From assembly GCF_030644385.1 (NCBI RefSeq), contig NZ_CP130060.1, positions 1,860,001-1,924,000 of the forward strand: DNA of 64,000 bases. Direction: 5' to 3'. Shown here piece after piece: positions 53,670-64,000 of the stretch (positions are counted from its first letter, which is position 1; each line of letters opens with the position of its first letter). Below the pieces are notes generated by a model. That model had not been told where the DNA came from. It saw only the letters and a list, made by a program, of their open reading frames with translations, and made no database searches. This stretch comes from Stomatobaculum sp. F0698. Its GTDB lineage: Bacteria; Bacillota; Clostridia; Lachnospirales; Lachnospiraceae. Made by a program: the position numbers and the translations under genes.

Positions 53670-54310
53670 GCCTCAAACAGTAGCAAGGCACCAAACTTCC
53701 CGGTATGAAGTTCACTCCGTATTCTGTGCCGCGCGCCTTTCGCAGTTCTCTACGGAAAGTCACTTTGCCCCGGGTCCGAATCTCCTATTTTCACTTCTCA
53801 TGAACCGAAGTAAAGCGCCCTCCGCTTCATCTCGTTCAAGAAGGTCTCACCCTGCAAGCTTTCATTCGACCAACGCGACCAACGTTATCGGGGCTTCTTT
53901 CGACTCTTCTGCCGACTCTTTTAATCGTCCTTCCGTTTGCTGTCAGATTAGTCTAAGCGTTACCTGTCACATGACACATTCCAAGAAGACCACATTGCAT
54001 GCTTCATGACCTTGTCTTCCAAACATATTGTTTCAAGGAAGCTGTTTACCAACTTTTTTATCCTATAACGCAACTTTCCCGAGGCTTTTACCAACGCTTC
54101 CGTCGGCAATGTTGTCCGTCCTTCCGCTCGCTGTCACAGAATTTCTCTTTGTACTCCCCCATAAAAGGGAGGAGGCCGGGGGCTTTCGCTCCCGGCCAGT
54201 ATATGAAAAAAAGATGTTCGCGGTTTCCCGCTTGCTATGTTTCTATGATAGCGAAGAGTCGTGATAAATTCATGTGCGCCTTGTAACGCTTTTTCAAAGA
54301 AATTATGAAT
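53670..54310 (-). ncRNA. Candidate large structured non-coding RNA
   Basis: A roughly 640-nt stretch with no convincing coding frame. On the minus strand it forms many good stems: GGCCGGG/CCCGGCC (54174-54197) enclosing GCGAAAGC, GCGG-GAAA-CCGC (54220-54231), GCTAT/ATAGC (54234-54252), CCCGG/CCGGG (53699-53703 with 53770-53774) enclosing CCGTA/TACGG (53717-53721 with 53751-53755), and hairpins such as ACTTC...GAAGT. GAAA tetraloops appear only when read on the minus strand. A 19-nt motif near 53927-53945 recurs with few changes at 54118-54136 inside a longer diverged repeat. It lies after the MATE gene and ends at the bidirectional terminator. No clear promoter; it may come from read-through. 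It could be an ornate RNA family such as ROOL or raiA, or an intron relic; I cannot tell. Confidence 0.5.
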
Positions 54311-54323
54311 AAATTATGAACGT

Positions 54324-55703
54324 TCACTCTTCCTTCAAGCCGAGCAAAAGGCAGAGCTTTCTGTGGCAGTGATGAAACGCGGGAATTAAGAAGCAATCCG
54401 CGGCAAGCCAGGCGAGCGGTGACGCAAAGAAGATTGCGTAGATACCGAAGAAGCGAACGCCGACAAAGCCCATGAAGGTGCGCGCTGCCATCTCCGCAAC
54501 GCCCGCCAAGATTGCAAAGACGGAATAGCCCATGCCCTGAATCGTAAAGCGCCACACATTGACCACCGTAAGGGCGCCATAGAAGGCTGCGTTTGCAAGC
54601 AGGAAGAGCTTTGCCTGTTGCAAAATTTCCGTCTGCTCCGCTGAGATGAAGAGCTGCGGCAGCTTGTCACCAAAGAGGAAGCAGAGCAGGAAGGCGAGAA
54701 GCCCGTAGAGTATGCCGATTCGCGTCGCCACATAAACGCCTTCCTTGACACGACGCAACTTGCCCGCGCCGACATTCTGACCCGCATAGGTGGCCATGGT
54801 CGCACCCAACGCATCGTAGACAGAGCAGAGGAACATGCTGATCTTCTGTCCCGCCGTCACAGCCGCAACCGTCACCGTGCCGAGCATATTGACCGCGCTC
54901 TGCACAATGACCGAACCGATTGCCGTAATCGAATACTGCAATCCCATCGGCAAGGCCATTGCAAGCAGGATTTCGCATTTTCTGCGGTCAAAGTTAAGCT
55001 CCCGCGGCGCAAAACGGAGCAACGGAAACTTCTTCCGCATATAAAAGATGCACAGAATACCGGAGACCGCCTGCGAGAACACGGTCGCAAGCGCGGGACC
55101 GTTCACGCTGAAGCCGAACCCGACAATCGTCACAAAGTCGAGGACAATGTTGATGACCGATGCGAGAATCAAGAAGTACACCGGTGTCTTCGAGTCTCCC
55201 AGGGCACGAATCAGGCTCGCCGTCACGTTGTAGAGATAAGTGGTCGGAATGCCAAGGAAGATGATAAAGATATATTGATAGGCATAGGGCATGATTTCCT
55301 CCGGCGTCTGCGTCCATATGAGGAGGGGCTTCGTAAAGATCGCAACGAGTCCCGTCACGACAAACGAAAAAATCAGGCTGAGCCATATGGTATTCGCGAT
55401 AAACTTGCGCATATCCGTATAATCACGCGCACCGAAGCGCTGTGCCACCGGAATCGCAAAGCCCGAGGACATACCGATCACAAAGCCGTTGATCAGGAAG
55501 TTAATCGCCGCCGTGGAACCAACGCCCGCAAGTGCATTGATGCTGAGGTAACGTCCCACGATTACCGTATCCGCCATGCTGTAAAACTGCTGGAACAAGG
55601 TTCCCAGTAACATGGGAATCGCAAATCCCAAAATGAGCGCCGTCGGGCTTCCCGCCGTCATGTCGACTATCGCTGCCTTCTTGCTTCTCATCATTTCCTT
55701 CAT
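54324..55703 (-). CDS. MATE-family efflux transporter
   Basis: 459 residues, twelve helices in two homologous halves (PMLLGTLFQQFYSMADTVIVGRY in the first; MALPMGLQYSITAIGSVIVQSAVN in the second), the NorM/DinF-like multidrug and toxin extrusion layout. It exports cationic compounds with a sodium or proton gradient. ATG at 55703 follows GGAGGTG; the longer frame has no ribosome site. An operator-like palindrome lies 35 nt upstream. Confidence 0.93.
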   Translation of the reverse strand: MKEMMRSKKAAIVDMTAGSPTALILGFAIPMLLGTLFQQFYSMADTVIVGRYLSINALAGVGSTAAINFLINGFVIGMSSGFAIPVAQRFGARDYTDMRKFIANTIWLSLIFSFVVTGLVAIFTKPLLIWTQTPEEIMPYAYQYIFIIFLGIPTTYLYNVTASLIRALGDSKTPVYFLILASVINIVLDFVTIVGFGFSVNGPALATVFSQAVSGILCIFYMRKKFPLLRFAPRELNFDRRKCEILLAMALPMGLQYSITAIGSVIVQSAVNMLGTVTVAAVTAGQKISMFLCSVYDALGATMATYAGQNVGAGKLRRVKEGVYVATRIGILYGLLAFLLCFLFGDKLPQLFISAEQTEILQQAKLFLLANAAFYGALTVVNVWRFTIQGMGYSVFAILAGVAEMAARTFMGFVGVRFFGIYAIFFASPLAWLAADCFLIPAFHHCHRKLCLLLGLKEE

Positions 55704-55737
55704 AGGTCGTTCACCTCCGTTCCGTTTAAAAAAATAA

Positions 55738-55759
55738 GATCGACAAAGAGTTGTCAATC
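55738..55759. promoter_or_regulatory. Operator-like palindrome before the MATE gene
   Basis: GATCGACAA-AGAG-TTGTCAATC, 9-bp arms with one mismatch. On the minus strand it contains TTGACA, so it overlaps the likely -35 region; a TetR- or MarR-type repressor site is possible. Confidence 0.45.
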
Positions 55760-55955
55760 TCATCGCACGAGACTCTCGTTATACACGCCTTGTAAGCGGA
55801 ATGCAAGCGGGATATTCGTTTTTTTTCGCTCTGAGGGACATGTATTCTATTTTATACAGTTTATTGCCCGACGCTTCTTGCCGTGTCTCCCCCGGCCTAT
55901 GCATCCGCCGCTTTCGAAGCGTCTGCTCTTTGACTTATTATGCTCTAATGAGAAT

Positions 55956-55998
55956 CCCCCTCCGCAGCGCCTTATCATAACGGCGTTGCAGAGGGGGA
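55956..55998 (-). terminator. Strong hairpin after folT
   Basis: CCCCCTCTGCAACGCC pairing with GGCGCTGCGGAGGGGG (one mismatch and G-U allowed), 10-nt loop. The T-tract is poor (ATTCTCATT). The rest of the 55704-55955 gap shows nothing beyond the MATE promoter area. Confidence 0.6.
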
Positions 55999-56025
55999 AG
56001 CAATCGGTTTATCTATCTGATTGTC

Positions 56026-56562
56026 TTATTCACTTGCACTGCGTCGCTGCAGAAACGATGCGTTCAGCGCAATTTTCTGCACAAGCTGCAGAATCGCATA
56101 GAGCAGGATGCACTCCGGTACAAAGAGAATCGCTGCTTTGATAAAGCGGGTCTTAACCAGCAAATGGAAGGCCTTACCGTACATCATGGAGAGCCAAAGC
56201 GGGTTCAACAGGAAGCTGATCAGCACCGTGTTGATCACGCGGGCAATGACAACGCGCTTCATGGAAAGCGGCTTCTTGTAAAGTATCAGGCCGTAAACCA
56301 CGCCGTTGATAATCGCGTTCAGCGTAAAGCCCGGAAAGAAGGGGCCTGTCGGTCGGACCAGATAGCCCAGCACATCCGCAAGCGCACCGACGGTACCAGA
56401 GACAAAGGGCCCGAATAAAAAACCCGCGCTTGCATTTGCCAAAAAGGCGAAGCTGAATTCGAGCGTCGGTGTGATGACGATCTTCAAAAACTTGAGCGTC
56501 ACCGCGAGCGCCACGAGTAGCGCTGCCACCGTCAGCGATCTGACATTTTTCATGTGTTCCAT
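56026..56562 (-). CDS. folT: Folate-type ECF transporter S component
   Basis: 178 residues, six helices. The motif GALADVLGYLVRPTGPFFPGFTLNA (helices 3-4, read in two parts) is characteristic of FolT proteins, which bind folates and work with the shared EcfAAT module. ATG at 56562 has AGGAGG 9 nt upstream. The 150-nt leader starts at a TATAAT box next to the DUF488 stop; I looked for a tetrahydrofolate riboswitch there and found only a short resemblance (TTCGCGTT). Confidence 0.9.
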   Translation of the reverse strand: MEHMKNVRSLTVAALLVALAVTLKFLKIVITPTLEFSFAFLANASAGFLFGPFVSGTVGALADVLGYLVRPTGPFFPGFTLNAIINGVVYGLILYKKPLSMKRVVIARVINTVLISFLLNPLWLSMMYGKAFHLLVKTRFIKAAILFVPECILLYAILQLVQKIALNASFLQRRSASE

Positions 56563-56710
56563 GCTTTTTTCCTCCTGAGAAAAGTGCACTACGTTTCCAT
56601 ATTCTGTTTTCGGCTACAAGAATCAGACACCGGGTGTATGTCGTCTATCGTGAGTGTGTCAAACTTCCATGCAACGCGAACCTTATCCCGTCACTCTGAA
56701 TCTAAGGCTC

Positions 56711-56716
56711 ATTATA
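56711..56716 (-). promoter_or_regulatory. -10 box of folT
   Basis: TATAAT on the minus strand, touching the stop codon of the DUF488 gene. The -35 is weak. Confidence 0.4.
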
Positions 56717-57085
56717 CTACCTTTTCAGCCGCTCTTCTATCCAATCCTTCAAGACAAGCACATGATTGCAAGCCGGATCTTTTGCCGCGTAAACCAGAGT
56801 TACATTTCCCTCTTTCAGGAAATCCCGTATCTCGGAAAGAAACCCCTCTCCCGCAGGATTCGCATCCAGTTCTTTCCGGTAGAGCTCCGTAAAGGTAGCA
56901 AAACGCTCCGGTTCATGACCGAACCACTTTCTGAGGTCCGGAGAAGGCGTAATCTCTTTCTCCCAGCGCGTCAGCGCTGCCCTCTCTTTGCTGATTCCCC
57001 TCGGCCACAGTCTGTCTACCAAAATACGCGTTCCGTCTGTCGGCTCCGCCGACTCGTAGATACGCTTCATCTTCAGCTCATTCAT
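56717..57085 (-). CDS. DUF488-family protein
   Basis: 122 residues. Family pattern: ILVDRLWPRGISKE near residue 22, WFGHEPERFATFTELYRKEL in the middle, and TLVYAAKDPACNHVLVLKDWIEE near the end, where the usual acid-Asn-His set is kept. DUF488 proteins are small cytoplasmic proteins of unknown function, sometimes linked to nucleic acids or stress. AAGGAG precedes the ATG at 57085. Confidence 0.92.
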   Translation of the reverse strand: MNELKMKRIYESAEPTDGTRILVDRLWPRGISKERAALTRWEKEITPSPDLRKWFGHEPERFATFTELYRKELDANPAGEGFLSEIRDFLKEGNVTLVYAAKDPACNHVLVLKDWIEERLKR

Positions 57086-57151
57086 TTCCCGCTTCTCCTT
57101 TCGTTACCTACCGTTCTCGGAGTTTCTATCATTTCCTTCCTACATACCCCG

Positions 57152-57355
57152 GCGCGCGAAAGCGCAACGTCCCGGAATCAGATTGCTCTACACACAACTG
57201 CGAATTATAAATCGCTGCCGTCACACGGGCTTGAGAGCCGTTCTTGCGCGCGAAAGCGAAACGTCTCGGAACCGCGCTGCTCTACGCACAGCCGGGAAAT
57301 ATAAATCACTGCCGTCACACGGGCTTGAATAAATCGCTGCCATCGCAAGGGCTTG
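57152..57355. repeat. Tandem imperfect 83-nt repeats plus a partial third copy
   Basis: Copy A 57152-57234 and copy B 57246-57328 share GCGCGCGAAAGCG at the start, GCTCTAC in the middle and CTGCCGTCACACGGGCTTGA at the end; a third partial copy (57329-57355) holds only the end part. Each has a GCGC-GAAA-GCGC-type hairpin and CCGT/ACGG. The 57086-57444 gap contains no gene besides these. Confidence 0.7.
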
Positions 57356-57444
57356 ATCTGCTCACTTGGAATCGATTCGGCTATGCTCTGGGTTTCCTTT
57401 GTTCCCTACTCGTCATTATAGAAAGCTCTCATTTTTTTGCAACA

Positions 57445-57468
57445 AAAAACCGGTCCTTCGGACCGGTC
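57445..57468 (-). terminator. Terminator of the rRNA operon
   Basis: ACCGGTCC-GAA-GGACCGGT then six T on the minus strand, 8 nt after tRNA-Cys. Confidence 0.93.
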
Positions 57469-57475
57469 TCACGAG

Positions 57476-57546
57476 AGGCGACAACCGGATTCGGACCGGT
57501 GATCAGGGTTTTGCAGACCCACGCCTTACCACTTGGCTATGTCGCC
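57476..57546 (-). tRNA. tRNA-Cys (GCA)
   Basis: 71 nt. Anticodon loop CTGCAAA gives GCA. The discriminator is U, the cysteine identity base. CCA not encoded. Last gene of the rRNA operon. Confidence 0.95.
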
Positions 57547-57554
57547 ATATTAAG

Positions 57555-57627
57555 CTCCTCGTGTTGGACTCGAACCAACGACACCGCGGTTAACAGCCGC
57601 GTGCTCTACCGACTGAGCTAACAAGGA
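57555..57627 (-). tRNA. tRNA-Asn (GTT)
   Basis: 73 nt. Anticodon loop CTGTTAA gives GTT, discriminator G. Eight bases from tRNA-Cys. Confidence 0.95.
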
Positions 57628-57689
57628 TTATTTACACCCTGAAAACCGCACACAGAATTTTTATCTATTCATCTCTTTCCCAAACCCTT

Positions 57690-60582
<2,893 letters not shown>

Positions 60583-60767
60583 CTTACATGTTCTCTAGCG
60601 TAAGAACATGCGGGTTGGTCAACTCTGCTCTCGCAGAGTTACGTATTATTACATTATAGACATGACTTTCGCCACATCTATCGGATACGACTTTCGTCGT
60701 ATCACCTCGGATGTCTAGATATTCTTAATTGAATATTCATTCTGTATGCGATTTTCAAGGTGCAAAC

Positions 60768-60841
<74 letters not shown>

Positions 60842-60848
60842 ATAATAA

Positions 60849-60965
60849 TCCGGCGCCCGCCTATTCTCCCATGCCGTTACCAGCATAGTACCTTCGGCCG
60901 TCTTCCTCTTAACCGTCGTGTTCGGGATGGGAACGGGTGTTTCAAGAAGACGCATCGACACCGGA
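60849..60965 (-). rRNA. 5S ribosomal RNA, placed between 16S and 23S
   Basis: About 117 nt. Loop B/C signature CCCGTTCCCATCCCGAACACG is present (in the minus strand), with ends CCGGTG and CGCCGG paired. Its place upstream of 23S, 7 nt from tRNA-Ile, is not the usual 16S-23S-5S order. Confidence 0.95.
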
Positions 60966-61020
60966 AATCCGGTTGAACCTTTGATCAAAAACCAGACAGC
61001 ACAAACAACCCTTACTTCTT

Positions 61021-62557
<1,537 letters not shown>

Positions 62558-62774
62558 AAGTTTGTTCGTTCCGGTCAAAATAACGTTGGTCTTTCTCAGT
62601 TATTTTACCCGTTATTACTTGGTTTGGTTCTTTTTTGAAATTCTTTTGGAAGCTCACGAACACATTCGAAAAATGTCCGCAAGCCCTCTGTTTTCACAGA
62701 GATTTCAGGGTTGTTTGTACTGTCTGATCTTTGATTTTCAAGGTTCTTGGCCCGCTCACTCGCGGGACTCTCAT

Positions 62775-62803
62775 ATGATATCAGCCTCGCCTAGAACTGT
62801 CAA
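62775..62803 (-). promoter_or_regulatory. rRNA operon promoter
   Basis: Perfect TTGACA (62798-62803), 17 nt, TATCAT (62775-62780) on the minus strand, with an A-rich stretch just upstream that resembles an UP element. The 210-nt leader between this and 16S includes hairpins and processing sites but no gene. Confidence 0.85.
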
Positions 62804-62847
62804 CAAGAACTTTGCACTTTTTTTATTTGGATGATTGTAAGATGAAC

Positions 62848-63983
62848 TAGGACAATAAAAAAGAGCCGATGACGAACTCGTGGTATGATGAAGCTACCAC
62901 ACACCAACACACCAGGAGGTTCGCCATGGCCCAGAACGAGTATACCACAAATAGAAAATATCGCCACCTGACACGCGAAAAGCGTGCACAGATTGAAGTG
63001 CTGCTGCAATTAAAGCTCCCCAAAAGTCGCATCGCGCGCGAAATCGGGATTGCAAGGTCAACTTTATATAATGAACTTGCCAGAGGTACTGTACAGCAGT
63101 TAGGACGGAATCTGGAGCCATACACTCGGTACTTTGGAGATTCGGGACAGCGTGTCTACGAACATCGAAGACGAAATAGTCATTGCCCCATGAAGCTGGT
63201 GAAAGCTAAGAAGTTCGTGTCTTTTGCAGTAAAGCAGATACTGACAAAGCATCTGGCACCTGATACGATTTGCGGTCTTGCCAAAGAAAAGGGCTGTTTC
63301 ACCGAGCTGGTTTGCAGCAAGACACTTTATAACTATATTGAGCGTGGATTGTTAAAAGCTCGAAATATCGATCTCGCGCTAAAGGTCAAACGTAAACAAC
63401 ACCGTAAGGGACATCCGCAGCATAAGCGGCTGTATGGCCTGAGTATTGAAGCTCGCCCCCAAGTAGTCAATCAGCGGGAGGAGTTTGGGCATTGGGAGAT
63501 TGATACCGTGGTCGGTCGAAAGGAGTCACAATCCGTTTTGTTGACACTGGATGAGCGAATCACAAGATTTCGACACATTATAAAGATACCCGGTAGAAGC
63601 ACACAAGCGGTCGAGCAAGGTTTAAAAACGCTCCGAGAGCTATACGGAGAACGATTCAGCCAAGTCTTTCGCTCCATCACAAGTGACAATGGCAGTGAAT
63701 TTGCTTCACTGCCACAGTTGCTTTCCACGATACCCATATACTATGCCCATCCTTACTCCGCCTACGAACGCGGACTGAATGAAAAGCAGAACTCATTGAT
63801 TCGCCGGTTCTTACCAAAAGGGAGTTCTTTTGATGTAGTTACGGATGAGCAGATAAGAGAGATACAGAACTGGATCAATCAACTCCCTCGAAAATCCTTT
63901 CATTACAGTTCGCCGGAGGAATTATTTCAGACTGTCCTACTTGATCTTGCAATCTAGCCACTTTTTTTATTTTTTTGTCCTTC
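62848..63983 (+). mobile_element. IS30-family insertion sequence
   Basis: One transposase gene flanked by imperfect inverted repeats: AGGACAATAAAAAAGAG on the left (62849-62865) and its rough complement, ending with AGGACAA next to an A/T run, on the right (about 63959-63983). The exact outer ends are unsure and the right end may extend beyond 63983. The lower GC and AT-rich ends differ from the host sequence, as expected of a recent arrival. Confidence 0.75.
62926..63957 (+). CDS. IS30-family transposase
   Basis: 343 residues. An N-terminal helix-turn-helix (LTREKRAQIEVLLQL; RIAREIGIARSTLYNEL) is followed by the DDE domain: Asp in GHWEIDTVVG, Asp in ITSDNGSEF and Glu in NEKQNSLIRRFLPKG. All three catalytic residues are in place and no frameshift is seen, so the element may be active. 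ATG at 62926 follows AGGAGG; the frame's earlier ATG lies before the ribosome site. It points away from the rRNA operon. Confidence 0.96.
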   Translation: MAQNEYTTNRKYRHLTREKRAQIEVLLQLKLPKSRIAREIGIARSTLYNELARGTVQQLGRNLEPYTRYFGDSGQRVYEHRRRNSHCPMKLVKAKKFVSFAVKQILTKHLAPDTICGLAKEKGCFTELVCSKTLYNYIERGLLKARNIDLALKVKRKQHRKGHPQHKRLYGLSIEARPQVVNQREEFGHWEIDTVVGRKESQSVLLTLDERITRFRHIIKIPGRSTQAVEQGLKTLRELYGERFSQVFRSITSDNGSEFASLPQLLSTIPIYYAHPYSAYERGLNEKQNSLIRRFLPKGSSFDVVTDEQIREIQNWINQLPRKSFHYSSPEELFQTVLLDLAI

Positions 63984-64000
63984 TGCCGAGAACACGATTT

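Noticed and set aside
53668..54286. Plus-strand frames of 113, 95 and 78 codons
   Set aside because: Composition is Ser/Phe/Leu-rich and unlike coding sequence, without consistent ribosome sites. The stems and GNRA loops on the opposite strand explain the region better.
56563..56716. Tetrahydrofolate riboswitch before folT
   Set aside because: Only TTCGCGTT resembles the consensus; the closing stem and the rest of the conserved core are missing.
57152..57355. CRISPR array
   Set aside because: Two long diverged units in contact do not fit short identical repeats with unique spacers, and no cas gene is near.
62815..63972. 14-base repeat as IS30 target-site duplication
   Set aside because: IS30 duplications are normally 2-3 bp, and the right copy lies inside the likely terminal repeat. 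Mostly a poly-T string, so chance is likely.

Overview
The window is 64 kb of GC-rich chromosome from a Gram-positive, Firmicutes-type anaerobe, most likely a Lachnospiraceae-like clostridium. The reasons are the 16S/23S sequence style, strong AGGAGG ribosome sites, Firmicutes-type ECF S components, DapL lysine synthesis, lipoproteins, a class B sortase and no outer-membrane genes. The genus cannot be fixed by reading alone; a Stomatobaculum-like oral Lachnospiraceae would fit.

Layout. 1-3.3 kb: partial lipoprotein, BCCT transporter, a likely 59-residue protein, superoxide dismutase. 3.36-13.3 kb (minus): an overlapping operon of dapL, gmhA-like isomerase, GT2, three large membrane proteins, LicD and a GtrB-like transferase. 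13.4-19.3 kb: tRNA-Ala with its own promoter and terminator, pepT, and a lipoprotein plus ABC-2 exporter operon. 19.4-40.6 kb (minus): a surface-polysaccharide locus holding a methyltransferase-glycosyltransferase split by a frameshift, Wzm/Wzt exporter, DUF2142, DUF2304, three GT2 enzymes, a Wzx-type flippase, GT8, leuA, glmM, rfbD-rfbB-rfbA, sortase B and an ATP-grasp enzyme. 40.7-57.1 kb: mixed housekeeping genes (luxS, a secreted L,D-transpeptidase, thioesterase, Y-family polymerase, Orn/Lys/Arg decarboxylase-like enzyme, HMA2-like protein, patatin with a duplicated tail, two ECF S components, tex, a PurF-like protein, MATE, DUF488). 57.1-62.8 kb (minus): an rRNA operon in the order 16S-5S-tRNA-Ile-23S-tRNA-Asn-tRNA-Cys. 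62.8-64 kb: an IS30-family element.

How it fits together. Most of the first 40 kb appears to build, decorate and export cell-wall glycans: nucleotide-sugar supply (rfbABD, glmM, gmhA), glycosyl transfer (GT2, GT4, GT8 and polytopic membrane enzymes), phosphocholine-type decoration (LicD), export by both an ABC route and a flippase, and cell-wall attachment or remodelling (sortase B, L,D-transpeptidase with wall-binding repeats).

Least explained parts: (1) a roughly 640-nt gene-free segment (53.67-54.31 kb) that reads on the minus strand like a large structured RNA with GNRA loops, nested stems and an internal diverged repeat; (2) a two-base slip in a GCGCGCGC tract that breaks an otherwise continuous methyltransferase-GT2-GT4 protein; (3) tandem 83-nt repeats beyond the rRNA terminator; (4) a PurF homologue with glycine in place of the catalytic cysteine; (5) an intrinsic terminator hidden inside an opposing coding sequence.
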